Shown here: in pieces, positions 62,925-64,000 of the stretch
Numbering within the stretch: the stretch's first letter is position 1
Layout: every line of letters starts with the position of its first letter
DNA from: CAYNRE01 sp964399535
Lineage (GTDB): Bacteria > Planctomycetota > Planctomycetia > Pirellulales > CAYNRE01
DNA: 64,000 nucleotides
Assembly: GCA_964399535.1 (NCBI GenBank)
Contig: CAYNRE010000009.1
Location: 372,001 to 436,000, forward strand
Direction: 5' to 3'
Translations under genes and position numbers: made by a program
The notes under the pieces: model-generated
What the model saw: only the letters and a program-made list of their open reading frames with translations
Told to the model about the DNA's origin: nothing
The model's database searches: none

Positions 62925-64000
62925 CTACGGGTTGGCCTCGGTATTGTCCGGGGGTTGTTCCAATCGAATCAGCGTCAATTGGTTTGTCTGGCCATCGCCC
63001 AAATGCACCAGGATCGGCGTCTGGTCTTTGGTCAGATTCACGATGCCCGCCTCGTAGACAGGGGTCTGATCGTCGCCGATAGTCCAGGCCGCGCGCTGAC
63101 TCTGCTTGTCCACCGAACCGCTGATCGGCTCCATGTCGTTCGACTTCAGATTATGGTAGTTGCCCCGCAAAATGCCCTGCGGATTGACGGCCAACTGAAA
63201 CACATCGTCGGAACTGGTCGCATTCCCGTCGACGATGGCAAACACGCCCAGGGGAAGCCACTTCGAATCGTCGGCCGGCGGACTGCTCTGCCCAACCGCG
63301 GCTACTGCCGTAGCCTGATCGGCATACTGCTGCGGGTCGCCCGACGGATTACCGTCAACGTAAACGCTCGTGGGCTGCACCACCACGTTGCCGCCGTAAT
63401 CGTAGGGAATCGGCATCGCGGCCAGCCCTAGGCCGGCGGCCAAAGCACCGTAGCCGGGGTGCGAGTACAACGAAGCGGCGACCAGATTGGCTGGGTGCCA
63501 AGCGGCCGGATAATCGGCGAACGCGGCCGCGCCGTAGCTGGGATAGCCGCGATAGGCCGCTCCCGCGCGAAAAGCATCGCCTTGCGCCGCGAGGCTCGCA
63601 TCGGGAACGTGATAGGTTCCAGCAGGCCGGGCCGCCGCACCGTCCGCCATCGCGGCGGCGCCCGGTCGAGCCGCATACCCGCTCGCGGCCGCGGCGGCGC
63701 CGGTCGCTCCGGCGGTAGCCCCCGGACGGCGCGCGGCAGCCAGGGCACCCGCTTCGGCATTGGGATTTGCGGGGCTGCCTGCTCCGGGGCGCCGCGAGGC
63801 GGCGACAGCATCGGCACCACTGGCACCGCCCGCTCCACCCCCGGGCCGACGCGCGGCGGCTGCCGCAGCGGCATCGGCATTGGGCCCCCCGGCCCCCGCC
63901 GCGCCGCGCCCGCCGGTACCCGGTCGGCCTCCGGCACCCCCTCGTTCGGCGGCGCCGGCCGCACCGGCCGAGCCAGCACCTGGTCCGCCCGCGCCGCGTC
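62925..64000 (-). CDS. Ala/Gly-rich repeat envelope protein, 5' end off the window
   Basis: The reading frame is open to the window edge, giving 357 complete codons plus the stop and an incomplete codon at the edge. An ATG at 63650 is probably internal. The N-terminal visible part is built of repeating Ala/Gly stretches punctuated by ARRPGA or SRRPGA, about every 25 residues. A Tyr-rich segment (AGAAYRGYPSYGAAAF) follows near 63570, then a hydrophobic segment (ALAAGLGLAAMPIPYDYGG), a YVDGNPSGDPQQYA region and a C-terminal beta-rich domain. Planctomycete annotations often call such proteins mu-protocadherin or cell-surface proteins, a name without proven meaning. Likely envelope location; function unknown. 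It is upstream of the DUF1501 gene. Confidence 0.8.
   Translation of the reverse strand, partial: RGAGGPGAGSAGAAGAAERGGAGGRPGTGGRGAAGAGGPNADAAAAAAARRPGGGAGGASGADAVAASRRPGAGSPANPNAEAGALAAARRPGATAGATGAAAAASGYAARPGAAAMADGAAARPAGTYHVPDASLAAQGDAFRAGAAYRGYPSYGAAAFADYPAAWHPANLVAASLYSHPGYGALAAGLGLAAMPIPYDYGGNVVVQPTSVYVDGNPSGDPQQYADQATAVAAVGQSSPPADDSKWLPLGVFAIVDGNATSSDDVFQLAVNPQGILRGNYHNLKSNDMEPISGSVDKQSQRAAWTIGDDQTPVYEAGIVNLTKDQTPILVHLGDGQTNQLTLIRLEQPPDNTEANP

Overview
The window is GC-rich, densely packed chromosomal DNA with about 41 protein genes on both strands. I see no rRNA, no tRNA I can support, no insertion sequence and no CRISPR array. The gene content points to a planctomycete, most likely of the Pirellulales type. 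The evidence is two DUF1501 proteins with Tat-like leaders, a PVC-type beta-propeller/cytochrome c protein, CRTAC1-type FG-GAP proteins, PEP-CTERM and dockerin-like tails, an N-terminal CERLEARALLS motif on a surface protein, and a formylglycine-generating enzyme. This assignment rests on family knowledge, not on a marker-gene tree.

Layout. 1-6.8 kb: 3' end of an S46 dipeptidyl peptidase, then recG and rnhA (minus), then a two-gene unit (hypothetical plus sugar-phosphate isomerase-like protein) and scpB. 6.8-12 kb: exported beta-helix PEP-CTERM protein, lipoprotein formylglycine-generating enzyme, secreted carboxylesterase. 12-16 kb: isoprenylcysteine methyltransferase-like membrane protein, LptF/LptG permease, DUF1501 protein. 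15.9-20 kb: a vanadium haloperoxidase/PAP2-type PEP-CTERM protein divergent from a MarR regulator plus a flavin-halogenase-like enzyme, with a palindrome in front of marR. 20-27.7 kb: cyclase-family protein, small metal-binding lipoprotein followed by a 31-bp tandem repeat, a PqqD-like/pseudo-M50/HlyD fusion, and a PVC cytochrome. 27.9-39.4 kb: M23 peptidase surface protein overlapping an APC permease, twitch radical SAM protein, acyl-CoA ligase, orphan ABC ATPase, small hypothetical, MurJ, [2Fe-2S] ferredoxin. 39.4-46.5 kb: a 19-bp and a 17-bp tandem repeat, fatty acid desaturase, YkgJ-like protein, hisS, small exported protein, CRTAC1 protein. 46.6-56.2 kb: monooxygenase-like protein, penicillin acylase family protein, a metzincin-alkaline phosphatase fusion, cupin, and exported or small conserved proteins. 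56.5-64 kb: glutamine synthetase III divergent from glutamine synthetase I, each with a clear terminator, then a DUF1501 protein and an Ala/Gly-rich repeat protein that runs off the window.

How the genes fit together. Most of the window is housekeeping (recG, rnhA, scpB, murJ, hisS, glnA, glnN) mixed with planctomycete envelope and secreted proteins. The most notable accessory spots are the possible halogenation locus (15.9-20 kb), the metzincin-phosphatase fusion (49.7-53.3 kb), the protease-dead M50-HlyD fusion (22.1-24.4 kb) and the ferredoxin/repeat/desaturase stretch (39-41.3 kb). All functions are read from motifs and remembered family signatures; no search was run.
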